From NCBI GenBank assembly GCA_018266915.1, contig JAFDZM010000070.1, positions 1 through 64,000 on the forward strand: a stretch of DNA of 64,000 bases, in the 5' to 3' direction. The stretch's first letter is position 1; every line of letters starts with the position of its first letter. Both the position numbers and the translations under genes were made by a program. This document shows, piece by piece, positions 9,045 through 16,210 of the stretch. This stretch comes from Bacteroidota bacterium. GTDB lineage: Bacteria; Bacteroidota; Bacteroidia; Sphingobacteriales; Sphingobacteriaceae. Below the pieces are notes generated by a model. It did no database searches. It saw nothing but the letters and a program-made list of their open reading frames with translations, and was not told where the DNA came from.

Positions 9045-10083
9045 ACACCTCTTCGTCTTGCTTAATCTTTTCTGGTTTATAAATGAATTGTTTTAAGAAG
9101 TCTTTCCGGCCCCCTTCAAATTCAATATATGCACGGCAAATGTTTGCTATGTTTCTGGCCGATGTGCCATTGTTTTGTATCGGCATGCGGCTTTTCAGTT
9201 CGTTCAAATCAAAATAGGAGTGGACTTTTTTACCCAAAGCAAGACCGGTATATACCACGGTAGAATACTGGGTAATTAATTCGCAGCAATTGGCAATCAT
9301 TTCATCCGTATTGCCACTTTGATGAATTAAGGTATTCAGCGGCGCATATTTTTTTATTTCGGCTTCGGCACGCACAAATTTTTCGTTGGGATGAAGCTTG
9401 TACAGCAGTTGTCTGCCGTTGGCTATTTTTACTGTTTCCCTGATGAATGCCTCCCGGTCCTCATAGCGATAAGTTTCACGCATATCACTCGTTGCCACCA
9501 TAACATAATCGCGGTAAGGGAAGCTGTTATTCAGGAATTTAGCGCAATTATCATAGTTAGGAATGCCTGTCACAAATAGTTTATCACGATCTGTACCGCC
9601 CTGCGTAAAGTAATGCTTATACCCCTCAGATGCCGCACAATAGATATCAAACTGGTTGGTTGAACCGTTCAGTGCCGTATTTCCACTTACAAAGGCGGGT
9701 AAACCCAATTTTTTTATTGCATTACTTACAAATGTGGGTTTATCAATCATCCCTTCCTGCACCCAGATAGTTTTATACTTACGTAAGCTGCCGGCAACGA
9801 TCAGGTCTGAGCAATATACCACCAGGTCATAATGATTTTTCTTGCCGCCGTAATCCATATTCAATTGATGGCGTTGCAGGTATTCTTCTGAACGGGCTTT
9901 AAACTGGCCTCCGAGAATGGTATTATTTCCTAAACCAGTCAGCTTTTGCAGCGACAATAAAAATTTTGAATCAGTGAAAATTTGACTGAACCAACAATCA
10001 TACTCCGGCAGTTGCAGCGATATCTGGTGCATCTGCGTAGTTTGATTAATAGAGCCTGTAATAAATAGTATCTTTTTCCTCAT
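9037..10083 (-). CDS. GT-B-like glycan transferase / capsule polysaccharide-type protein
   Basis: First gene of the minus-strand sugar operon, about 348 residues. No signal peptide or membrane helix. The C-terminal half has YKLHPNE and a following region (ELITQYSTVVYTGLALGKKV) like those of GT-B proteins related to CDP-glycerol glycerophosphotransferases and capsule/sialic-acid transferases, where His and Glu contact the nucleotide sugar. With an SpsF and NeuB in the same operon it is the best candidate to transfer the CMP-activated sugar, but this is inference. ATG at 10083 is preferred; an in-frame TTG at 10104 exists. A good promoter lies about 40 bp upstream. Confidence 0.6.
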   Translation of the reverse strand: MRKKILFITGSINQTTQMHQISLQLPEYDCWFSQIFTDSKFLLSLQKLTGLGNNTILGGQFKARSEEYLQRHQLNMDYGGKKNHYDLVVYCSDLIVAGSLRKYKTIWVQEGMIDKPTFVSNAIKKLGLPAFVSGNTALNGSTNQFDIYCAASEGYKHYFTQGGTDRDKLFVTGIPNYDNCAKFLNNSFPYRDYVMVATSDMRETYRYEDREAFIRETVKIANGRQLLYKLHPNEKFVRAEAEIKKYAPLNTLIHQSGNTDEMIANCCELITQYSTVVYTGLALGKKVHSYFDLNELKSRMPIQNNGTSARNIANICRAYIEFEGGRKDFLKQFIYKPEKIKQDEEVYA

Positions 10084-10123
10084 AGAACCGCTTAAATCTC
10101 CCAATGTTAGGTTCTGATGAAGT

Positions 10124-10151
10124 CAAATATATATTGACTTTTTTACTTCAA
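10124..10151 (-). promoter_or_regulatory. Bacteroidota-type promoter of the sugar operon
   Basis: On the minus strand a -7 element TATATTTG (plus 10124-10131) is preceded by TTG (plus 10149-10151) with 17 bp between. Transcription would start near 10117, leaving a short leader of about 33 nt before the ATG at 10083. The region 10152-10340 further upstream is AT-rich and shows no gene. Confidence 0.6.
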
Positions 10152-10341
10152 TGAACAATTAGTTAAAGTTAATGAAGTGTTAACATTTGCTTAACTAACA
10201 GAGGGGCTACTCAAATTTATTAAAATTAAATTTACATTAAATATTAAAATGGGACTTAATATTTATAAAATGACACTTGGCTTATATTATGAATTATAGA
10301 TAAAAAATACTTGTTTTTGATGTAGAACCGGCTTAAAAATA

Positions 10342-10370
10342 ATACAGGAGGCTTGAATGGCCTCCTGTAT
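10342..10370 (-). terminator. Intrinsic terminator, minus direction
   Basis: An 11-bp perfect stem ATACAGGAGGC/GCCTCCTGTAT with a 7-nt loop. On the minus strand it is followed by TATTTTT; the plus side has no comparable T run. No annotated minus-strand protein gene ends just before it, so it may end the candidate RNA at 10424-10574. Confidence 0.65.
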
Positions 10371-10423
10371 AAATATAACTTATTATTTTATAGCATATTA
10401 TACATTTTCCAAACCATATTACT

Positions 10424-10574
10424 TTAGTCATCCTGGGGAATGCGAGCTCCTAATGGAACTGCTTTTCTTAAAAGATATACTTGTGGGTACATGGTAGCTA
10501 AGTATAGGGAGAGAATTGTTGCAATTTTTTTTTCAATCAAAGTTGAAACAGATTTCAAACAAATGCATTCCCCG
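10424..10574 (-). ncRNA. Candidate structured RNA upstream of rpiA
   Basis: A perfect inverted repeat GGGGAATGC (10435-10443) / GCATTCCCC (10565-10573) encloses about 120 nt that are rich in small hairpins on either strand (GAAA-TCTG-TTTC, CTTTT-AAG-AAAAG, TATACTT...AAGTATA, TCC-ATTA-GGA, read on the minus strand). A minus-directed terminator follows at 10342-10370. A closing stem around a multi-hairpin core is typical of structured RNAs such as 6S-like RNAs, but identity is not shown; it could also be a 5' UTR element of rpiA on the plus strand. A minus-strand frame across this region looks like chance. Confidence 0.35.
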
Positions 10575-10612
10575 GCAAAAAAATCCCGTACTTTATTCGA
10601 AATTTTCGAACT

Positions 10613-11314
10613 ATGAAACTCCAGAGCGAACTCCTTTCCCATATAGGATGGTCGGATAATATCATCAACAAAGAAGCTAAAGAAAGATTGGCGCAGCAGA
10701 TAGCCGATAAAGTACAGGATGGTCAGATTGTTGGCGCAGGATCAGGCTCTACTGTTTATATGGCTTTGTTTGCCATTTCAGAACGTATTAAAAAGGAGAA
10801 ACTGAATGTAAAAGTGATCCCATCATCTATCGAAATTACCATGGCCTGCAGCAGTTTGGGTATACCGGTTACAGGCTTGTTTGAGGATAAACCCGACTGG
10901 GCCTTTGATGGCGCGGATGAAGTCGACCCGAAGAATAGCCTGATCAAAGGCAGGGGCGGGGCATTGTTTAAAGAGAAATTGCTGATCAGATCGAGCCAAA
11001 AGAATTATATCCTGGTGGATGAGAGCAAGATAGTGACCAGGCTTGGTATGAATTTTCCTGTTCCGGTTGAGGTGTTTCCGGGGGCGTTGATATATGTAGA
11101 ATCAGCTTTGAGGGAGATAGGAATTAATGATATTACCCTGCGTGCTGCTAAGGGAAAAGACGGGCCGATCATCACTGAAAACAACAACTGTATTTTTGAT
11201 GTACGTTTAGATCATATCCCGGATGATATGGAACAAAAGATCAAATCCATCACCGGTGTGATCGAAAGTGGCCTGTTTATCGGGTATGATGTAGAGGTGC
11301 TGATCGCAAAATAA
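10613..11314 (+). CDS. rpiA: Ribose-5-phosphate isomerase A
   Basis: A 233-residue cytoplasmic enzyme that interconverts ribose 5-phosphate and ribulose 5-phosphate in the pentose phosphate pathway. Visible family motifs: VGAGSGSTVY (phosphate loop), DGADEVDP and KGRGGALFKEK, with the catalytic Asp/Lys/Glu set of RpiA, and a length equal to the usual 220-235. The ATG at 10613 begins at a normal N-terminus. It converges with the small gene at 11318 with only 3 bp between stops. It works with transketolase chemistry, but the transketolase-like genes nearby belong to a separate operon on the other strand. Confidence 0.95.
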   Translation: MKLQSELLSHIGWSDNIINKEAKERLAQQIADKVQDGQIVGAGSGSTVYMALFAISERIKKEKLNVKVIPSSIEITMACSSLGIPVTGLFEDKPDWAFDGADEVDPKNSLIKGRGGALFKEKLLIRSSQKNYILVDESKIVTRLGMNFPVPVEVFPGALIYVESALREIGINDITLRAAKGKDGPIITENNNCIFDVRLDHIPDDMEQKIKSITGVIESGLFIGYDVEVLIAK

Positions 11315-11317
11315 TTG

Positions 11318-11626
11318 TTATTTCAGGTTAGCGCCCAGCTTTGACCAGAGGTGAATTGATAACCCCTTACTAAATGTGCTGTATGATGTCAGGAGAATAC
11401 CTTTCAGGTCATTATGCATAGACCTGATCGCGTAGATCACGTAATTATCCCTTTGTCTTTTTGCGCCGTCAAACTTGTAAGTATCAATTACTTCAAAGTC
11501 ATCCGGGCTGATCAGCTCACTGTCCTGAACACAAAGGATGTGTTCATTTTTTATGACAAAGTCCTGGTCATAGCCCCTAAGCTGTAGGTCGATGATAGCT
11601 TCTGCAATCTTGTTGTAGTTTTCCAT
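11318..11626 (-). CDS. Small conserved Bacteroidota protein (often named phosphoribosylpyrophosphate synthetase)
   Basis: A 102-residue cytoplasmic protein beginning MENYNKIAEAI, with the pattern LxxRGYxxDF and a central SPDDFEVIDTYKFDG. I recognise a short Bacteroidota family that databases often label phosphoribosylpyrophosphate synthetase, although it lacks the PRPP-binding and catalytic motifs of that enzyme and is one third of its length. The real function is unknown. It stands alone, convergent with rpiA. Confidence 0.6.
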   Translation of the reverse strand: MENYNKIAEAIIDLQLRGYDQDFVIKNEHILCVQDSELISPDDFEVIDTYKFDGAKRQRDNYVIYAIRSMHNDLKGILLTSYSTFSKGLSIHLWSKLGANLK

Positions 11627-11986
11627 TTCCGTAGTACTTAATAGATGTAATAATTAATCGTTGGCAGATGCTTCTAAATGAATGTTTTACGGATAGGAAA
11701 TTAAAAGCATCCTTCGCTGAAATAATATTCAAATCGGATGCCAAAAAGTTAAAATGTTAATAATCAGCCTATTTTGTGGAATTAATTAAAGCGTTGTTCG
11801 CTTTAATTCGTTAAATAACGGGATGGTTAACGAAATATGGTGGGGAATGGTGAGTGGTGAGTGGTCAATTAAAATCTCAGAAAAGTCATTCACTATTCAC
11901 CATTGACAGTAAGCTGCCCGAAAATTTCGTATATTTGTATTCTGCTTTATTGCAAACTGCCAACTAATAACTACAAACTCAAAAAA
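11627..11986. other. Gene-free stretch with hairpin and GTGAGTGG-type repeat
   Basis: No gene is visible between the small protein and tmRNA. It holds a perfect 10-bp inverted repeat AATTAAAGCG/CGCTTTAATT (11784-11793 with 11799-11808) and a degenerate repeat around 11840-11903 where GGTGAGTGGTGAGTGG on one side faces CACTATTCACCATT on the other, like dispersed repeats common in this phylum. The tmRNA promoter is at its right end. Confidence 0.5.
11930..11937 (+). promoter_or_regulatory. -7 element of the tmRNA promoter
   Basis: TATATTTG matches the Bacteroidota -7 consensus TAnnTTTG exactly. A TTG at 11903-11905 is 24 bp upstream, a longer spacing than usual, so the -33 assignment is weak. 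Transcription would start around 11944, leaving about 40 nt to be trimmed from the tmRNA 5' end. Confidence 0.5.
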
Positions 11987-12352
11987 GGGGTCGACCGGAA
12001 TTGACAGGATGGAGATAAGTAGGTAAGCATGCAGCGCGTTGGGTGAATTAGCGCTTTAATCTGAACGCTCAAACTTACAAATGGCGAAAATAACTACGCC
12101 TTGGCTGCCTAATTTAGAATTAGCATAGCCTTTGTCCCGCCGGTGTTCCGTTTCATTGGACCGGCAACCGGGGCATCGAAAAATGAAACTGGCCTGTTTG
12201 GGGTGTGATAAGCGGGCGAGATAAAGCACCTAAGGAAGACGGTACAGGTAAGCGGCTGACCTTCCCCTTCCCGACAATTTAACAGCAGATAAGCATGTAG
12301 AAAGCTTACCTTATACCATGTTTGGACGAGGGTTCGAATCCCTCCGGCTCCA
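11987..12352 (+). ncRNA. ssrA: Transfer-messenger RNA
   Basis: The 5' end GGGGTCGACCGG and the 3' end with GGTTCGAATCC (T arm) and CGGCTCCA form the tRNA-like domain; the 7-bp acceptor pairs GGGGTCG with CGGCTCC using G-U wobbles. The 3' CCA is not encoded. The tag reading frame runs from about 12077 and gives N-G-E-N-N-Y-A-L-A-A before TAA at 12110-12112; by alignment to other tmRNAs the resume codon is ACA (Thr), one codon before N. tmRNA with SmpB rescues stalled ribosomes and tags the nascent chain for proteolysis. Several pseudoknot-forming GC-rich segments follow the tag. Confidence 0.97.
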
Positions 12353-12356
12353 CTGA

Positions 12357-12387
12357 AAAGCCCTTAGGATTATTCTGAGGGCTTTTT
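12357..12387 (+). terminator. Terminator after tmRNA
   Basis: Stem AAAAGCCCTTAG with CTGAGGGCTTTTT around a 7-nt loop, followed by GTTTTT. It lies 5 bp beyond the tmRNA 3' end and could also serve the convergent gene at 12409-12792. Confidence 0.8.
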
Positions 12388-12408
12388 GTTTTTAATGTGA
12401 ATCTGATA

Positions 12409-12792
12409 TCACGAAATCTTTTGCACCCATTGGCTTCTCCACGATGGCGCCTCAAACGGATCTGCAAAATATTGCGTCTCGTGCACAACCTTACCATCGC
12501 TGAACTCCATAATACTTACGGTGTAGGCCGGCTGCCCATGATAGATGATGGTATATTCTGTGACCCAGAGATCACCTTTTCCAATTATCCGCCTGACATT
12601 AAAGCCGGATGGTTTGCCCGGATGGTGGCTTCGTAAAGCCTGCAAATTTTTTCGCCCGAATATCCGCTCACCCGACTGCGGGTAATCGCAGATAGCATTG
12701 TCATCATAAATATCGTGCTCTGCATTTGCATCGCCTGTTGCAGAGGCCTGCCAATGTGCGTTAAGGGCTTTGCGTATTTGTTCTTCTTCCAT
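12409..12792 (-). CDS. SnoaL-like / NTF2-superfamily protein
   Basis: A 127-residue cone-fold protein of the SnoaL/ketosteroid-isomerase-like group: an N-terminal helix with ALNAHWQASATGDANAEHDIYDDNA, then IFGRKNLQALRS and curved-sheet strands ending ETQYFADPFEAPSWRSQW. These proteins are small cytoplasmic isomerase or lyase-like folds with varied substrates; no specific reaction can be assigned. It stands alone next to tmRNA and is transcribed towards it. Confidence 0.75.
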   Translation of the reverse strand: MEEEQIRKALNAHWQASATGDANAEHDIYDDNAICDYPQSGERIFGRKNLQALRSHHPGKPSGFNVRRIIGKGDLWVTEYTIIYHGQPAYTVSIMEFSDGKVVHETQYFADPFEAPSWRSQWVQKIS

Positions 12793-12893
12793 GACGCTGG
12801 TTATTGAACGATATGAGGATAAAATAACAAGACGGTTCCGGATTAGTTTTTTCTTGAGCGTTGGCGCTCAAAATATATTGATTAGGGTGGTAG

Positions 12894-13919
12894 CTATTTC
12901 AATTTCACACGCATCAAATCACTGCTGCTTGTAATAAACAATGTTTTTTCATCGGGTGAAAAAGTGCAGTTAGCAGTTTTTTGACCGGTGTAAATTCTGG
13001 CGATATATTTACCTGCGGGGCTAAATATCCAAATGCCTTCGGGGCCTGCGGCAAAGATGTAACCCTGCCTGTTAACCTTCATGCCATCCGGATTGCCGGC
13101 ATCGGTACCGTTGTATTGCTTCGCTTCGTATAGTACACGGCCATTTTTTACAAAGCCTTTATCATCCACGTCATATTTCATCCACAGCATATTGAGCGAG
13201 TCGGAGTTTGATATGTATAAAGTCCGCTCGTCCGGTGAAAATGCTATACCGTTGGGGAACTTCAGGTCTTTTATAATCACGTCCAATTTACCGCCCGGCG
13301 TTAGCCTGAACACGCCCTGGAAGTGCAATTGTTTGGCACTATCATCCAATCTTCTATCCAAACCATAGGGAGGGTCGGTAAAATACAGGTCGCCGTTTTT
13401 TGTATATACGCCATCGTTGGGGCTGTTTAAACGCTTGCCCTGGTAATTATCTGCCAGCGTAATAAATTTTGGCGAAGGGGTATTTAATGGCGCGTCCATC
13501 AAAGCCATACGCCTGTCGCCATGCTGGCACAGAACCAAATCTCCTTTGGCATTTAACAGCAAGCCATTGCTGCCGGGTTCCTTTTTTACTATTCTGCCTT
13601 CCGTATTGCCGGACGGCTTTAAATACAGGCTAACCCCGCTGCCTTCCTTCCATTTATAAATGCTGTTGTTGGGTATATCGCTAAAAAGCAGGTAACCGCC
13701 ATCCTTAATATACACCGGGCCCTCTGTCCACTTATGGCCGCTGTCGAGCAACTCAATCTGTGCGTTTGAATCGATAACGCTTAATGCAGAAGGATCGAAT
13801 ATTTCTACTTTTCGTAAATGCGATGTTTTATTGACAGACTGGTTTGCTGCATTGTTATTGGAGTTGTTATGGCAGGCTATACATAACAATAGGCATAGGG
13901 CAAAGGTGATTTTTCTCAT
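12894..13919 (-). CDS. SMP-30/gluconolactonase-type lipoprotein
   Basis: A beta-propeller hydrolase of about 341 residues. From ATG 13919 the N-terminus is a lipoprotein signal peptide (MRKITFALCLLLCIAC, lipobox Cys), so it should be anchored in an outer or periplasmic-facing membrane. Propeller signatures include WTEGPVYI, SDIPNNSIYKW, GKRLNSPNDGVYT, LYFTDPPYGLD and FPNGIAFSPDE, typical of metal-dependent gluconolactonases/SMP-30. They open sugar lactones; the substrate is not known. A longer frame begins at 13985 and would overlap the previous stop by ATGA, but it would bury the signal peptide. Confidence 0.85.
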   Translation of the reverse strand: MRKITFALCLLLCIACHNNSNNNAANQSVNKTSHLRKVEIFDPSALSVIDSNAQIELLDSGHKWTEGPVYIKDGGYLLFSDIPNNSIYKWKEGSGVSLYLKPSGNTEGRIVKKEPGSNGLLLNAKGDLVLCQHGDRRMALMDAPLNTPSPKFITLADNYQGKRLNSPNDGVYTKNGDLYFTDPPYGLDRRLDDSAKQLHFQGVFRLTPGGKLDVIIKDLKFPNGIAFSPDERTLYISNSDSLNMLWMKYDVDDKGFVKNGRVLYEAKQYNGTDAGNPDGMKVNRQGYIFAAGPEGIWIFSPAGKYIARIYTGQKTANCTFSPDEKTLFITSSSDLMRVKLK

Positions 13920-13981
13920 GGCTAAGTGGTTGGTGGTGATGACGTTTATATGTTTAAGGTAATGAAAAAATAGAGCACCTA

Positions 13982-14620
13982 TCAACCCAAATTCGCATCA
14001 ACTGAAATTTTTTCTTTCGCCTTAAAATCCCCCCTTTTCGTAAAATAATACAACCCCAAAGTCCAGATAACAGAAATGCCCAGGCTTGTTTTTTGTAGAA
14101 TGGGTAAAAGCTGCAGGAAACTGCGGGTGTAATAGCTGTACATGCCTACGTAAAGCGACAGGAGATACACGATGCAAAGCAGCTTAAACCAAAGCAGCTT
14201 AGATTTTAGAATAAACACGGTTGCATAAAATATGGCTATGAGAGCTGATATGCAGGAAATAGTGACCGCCAGGTCGTGCAGGGGCGTAACCGCTAAAAAC
14301 GCAGCCATCATAGCGGCGATGCCAAAATAGCGGATAATATTCGAAGCACTTTTTATAGGTATCTTGGTTGAAAAATCGACAAAGAATAAACCAACACTGC
14401 CGCAAAAGAACAGCATGCCAAAATCGGCCCAGGTGCGGGCGGTGTTTTCCGCGCCGTTAACCGCTTTGGGGCCGAACAGGTTGCTGAGGTAGTTATTCGC
14501 CCAGTCGTACCCGATGGAGTTTTTGTCAGCTTGTGAGCCACCAGGATAATGCAGTGTTGCGATGTAGAGCAGTATCAACGAAATAATTATTCCGATGAGG
14601 ATCAAATGTTTTTTGAGCAT
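13982..14620 (-). CDS. Multi-pass membrane protein, unknown function
   Basis: A 212-residue protein with about six hydrophobic helices, beginning MLKKHLILIGIIISLILLYI. After helix 1 there is a conserved-looking exposed segment YPGGSQADKNSIGYDWANNYLSNLFG, a pattern reminiscent of DUF998-type membrane proteins. No catalytic motif is visible. It is directly upstream of the gluconolactonase-like gene on the same strand, so the two may be co-transcribed. Confidence 0.6.
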   Translation of the reverse strand: MLKKHLILIGIIISLILLYIATLHYPGGSQADKNSIGYDWANNYLSNLFGPKAVNGAENTARTWADFGMLFFCGSVGLFFVDFSTKIPIKSASNIIRYFGIAAMMAAFLAVTPLHDLAVTISCISALIAIFYATVFILKSKLLWFKLLCIVYLLSLYVGMYSYYTRSFLQLLPILQKTSLGISVIWTLGLYYFTKRGDFKAKEKISVDANLG

Positions 14621-14746
14621 GGTGTGTAGGTTTGGTAGGCTTAATCCAGTTTAAATGGTTGGCATTTAGGGGATTTGCCTATACTAAATTATAAAATATC
14701 TGATTTGCAAGGAAGGGGGCCAAGGAGGTTGACGCAAAGAGCGGGT

Positions 14747-14800
14747 ACCGTTCACGATGTTCACGGCGTTCATAATGTTCATGGCGCTCACATCGTTCAT
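14747..14800 (+). repeat. Six tandem 9-bp units NNNGTTCAY
   Basis: Six consecutive nonamers (accGTTCAC, gatGTTCAC, ggcGTTCAT, aatGTTCAT, ggcGCTCAC, atcGTTCAT) lie 50-100 bp upstream of the SRPBCC-ArsR promoter. A short reading frame across them gives a His/Val repeat, which I regard as a product of the repeat. Confidence 0.7.
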
Positions 14801-14841
14801 GTGTTCATGAACGAACACTGCAAAAATTATTTTCAAATAAA

Positions 14842-14890
14842 TTTGCGTAACTCAAAAGTTACTTATACATTTGAGTAACTTAAAAGTTAC
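14842..14890 (+). promoter_or_regulatory. Promoter with two palindromic ArsR-type operators
   Basis: TTTG (14842-14845) and TACATTTG (14866-14873) separated by 20 bp make a near-ideal Bacteroidota promoter. Two 16-bp palindromes GTAACTyAAAAGTTAC lie at 14847-14862 (between the promoter elements) and 14875-14890 (over the expected start site), 28 bp apart. The ATG of the first SRPBCC gene is at 14896. The encoded ArsR-type repressor is the obvious candidate binder, giving autoregulation. Confidence 0.78.
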
Positions 14891-14895
14891 CCATT

Positions 14896-15351
14896 ATGGA
14901 AAGAAGCATAAATCACAAAGTATTTTACCCGCACCCGCCCGAAGTAGTGTGGGACTACCTCACCAAAGCCGAGCTGATGGAGCAGTGGCTTATGAAAAAT
15001 AATTTCGAGCTGAAACTGGGCCACGATTTCCAGTTCACCGTAGGGCCCATCCCGAGTATGGATTTTGACGGCATTGTTTATTGCAAAGTGCTGGAGATTG
15101 AGCCGCTGAAAAAGCTGACCTACTCCTGGAAATGTGGTCCGGGAAATGGGAAGATCACTATTGATTCTATTGTTTACTGGACTTTGCTGGCAAAGGACAA
15201 CGGAACGGAGCTTTTACTGGAAAACTCAGGCTTTAAGGAAGCCAACTTCAACGTCGTAATCTTCAATGCAATGGAGCAGGGATGGTTGGCTAACATGAAT
15301 AAAATCTATAAGATACTAAACGAAACAAAAAATGGCAGTACCGGCGCTTGA
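14896..15351 (+). CDS. SRPBCC/AHSA1-family protein
   Basis: A 151-residue START-like fold protein: HKVFYPHPPEVVWDYLTKAELMEQWL at the N-terminus, GDYxF-like core strands, and a C-terminal helix ending GWLANMNKIYKIL. The AHSA1 group binds hydrophobic ligands in a cavity or assists chaperones; no specific ligand is known here. It is the first gene of a three-gene operon and overlaps the ArsR gene by 20 bp, implying coupled translation. Confidence 0.85.
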   Translation: MERSINHKVFYPHPPEVVWDYLTKAELMEQWLMKNNFELKLGHDFQFTVGPIPSMDFDGIVYCKVLEIEPLKKLTYSWKCGPGNGKITIDSIVYWTLLAKDNGTELLLENSGFKEANFNVVIFNAMEQGWLANMNKIYKILNETKNGSTGA

Positions 15352-15658
15352 CGTATTCCAGGTAATAGCTGACCCGAGCAGGAGGGAGATGATGAGGATG
15401 CTGTCGGAAAAAAGCCTGCCCATTAATTCGCTGGCGGAGCATTTTGATATGAGCAGGCCTGCGGTTTCAAAGCACATAAAGATTATGTATAACGCGGGCT
15501 TTATTTCGATAGAGGACATCGGAAGAGAACGCTACTGTACGCTGAAAAAGGACGGCTTTGACGAACTGCAAAAATGGATCAGCTTCTTCGATAACTTCTG
15601 GAAGACAAAACTGAAAGATTTGGAAACATTATTAAACAATAAAATTAAGAAGTCATGA
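15332..15658 (+). CDS. ArsR-family transcriptional repressor
   Basis: A 108-residue winged-helix protein. The pattern VFQVIADPSRREMMRML, then INSLAEHFDMSRPAVSKHIKIMYNAGFI is the ArsR/SmtB DNA-binding core with its recognition helix; metal-binding Cys motifs (CxCxxC type) are absent. This non-metal subgroup usually sits with SRPBCC genes, as here on both sides, and probably senses a different signal. The two palindromes in the operon promoter fit its dimeric binding. The start overlaps the previous gene by 20 bp and the end overlaps the next by ATGA. Confidence 0.9.
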   Translation: MAVPALDVFQVIADPSRREMMRMLSEKSLPINSLAEHFDMSRPAVSKHIKIMYNAGFISIEDIGRERYCTLKKDGFDELQKWISFFDNFWKTKLKDLETLLNNKIKKS

Positions 15659-16110
15659 AAACAGCAACATTAACAGACCAAAGCTACCACAGCAGTATTG
15701 TGGTAAATGAAAGTGCCATGGAAGCCTATGACAAGATCAGTCGCGTAAGCGAATGGTGGGCCGCCAGCTTTGAAGGCAGCGCTAAAAATTTAGGCGATAC
15801 TTTCAAAGTAACATTTGGCGAAACGTATGTCACTTTTAAACTTACCGAAGCTATCCCCGGCAAAAAGGTTACCTGGCTGGTTACCGACAGTTACCTGCCA
15901 TGGCAAAATGACAAAACCGAGTGGACGGATACCGAAGTAGTATTTGAAATTTCGGAAGAAAACAATGCCACCAAAATTGATATGACGCACGTGGGTTTAA
16001 CGCCTGAGGTAGAGTGTTTCGAAAACTGCCAGGCAGGCTGGAACCATTATATCCAAAAGAGCCTGTTTAAATTTATGGAAGAGGGGCAGGGTGTGCTGCA
16101 AAAAGGATGA
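15655..16110 (+). CDS. SRPBCC-family protein
   Basis: A second START-like fold protein of 151 residues: SSIVVNESAMEAYDKISRVSEWWA, then KVTFGETYVTFKLTEAIPGKKVTWLVTDS and a C-terminal amphipathic helix. It begins on the ATGA that ends the ArsR gene, so translation is coupled. It differs in sequence from the first SRPBCC protein in the operon. Ligand unknown. Confidence 0.82.
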   Translation: MKTATLTDQSYHSSIVVNESAMEAYDKISRVSEWWAASFEGSAKNLGDTFKVTFGETYVTFKLTEAIPGKKVTWLVTDSYLPWQNDKTEWTDTEVVFEISEENNATKIDMTHVGLTPEVECFENCQAGWNHYIQKSLFKFMEEGQGVLQKG

Positions 16111-16115
16111 GGAAT

Positions 16116-16202
16116 TCTCTGTGTCTCTTTGTGGAACCTCAGTGCACTTAGTGGTTAAATTTACCACAGAGAGCACTGAGGCTATTATGAGGTTCACAGA
16201 GA
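16116..16202. repeat. 87-bp imperfect inverted repeat, CTCTGTG class
   Basis: Nested arms TCTCTGTG (16116-16123)/CACAGAGA (16195-16202), CCTCAGTGC (16137-16145)/GCACTGAGG (16173-16181) and GTGGTTAAATTTACCAC (16151-16167) make one long hairpin between two convergent genes. The text resembles dispersed CTCTGTGTCTCTTTGTGG repeats of Bacteroidota genomes and may act as a two-way terminator. Confidence 0.7.
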
Positions 16203-16210
16203 ACTCAATA

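Noticed and set aside
10424..10642. 72-codon minus-strand frame overlapping the rpiA start
   Set aside because: No family resemblance, overlaps a hairpin-rich region and a core gene start; a structured RNA explains the region better.
11318..11626. Annotation as phosphoribosylpyrophosphate synthetase
   Set aside because: Too short and without the catalytic and PRPP-binding motifs; only the habitual database name suggests it.
12306..12497. Minus-strand frame across the tmRNA 3' end
   Set aside because: It reads through the tRNA-like domain and terminator of tmRNA, whose identity is certain; the frame is a by-product.
14675..14878. 67-codon frame with a His/Val-rich repeat
   Set aside because: The amino-acid repeat is just the translation of the 9-bp DNA repeat, and it overlaps the promoter of the next operon.
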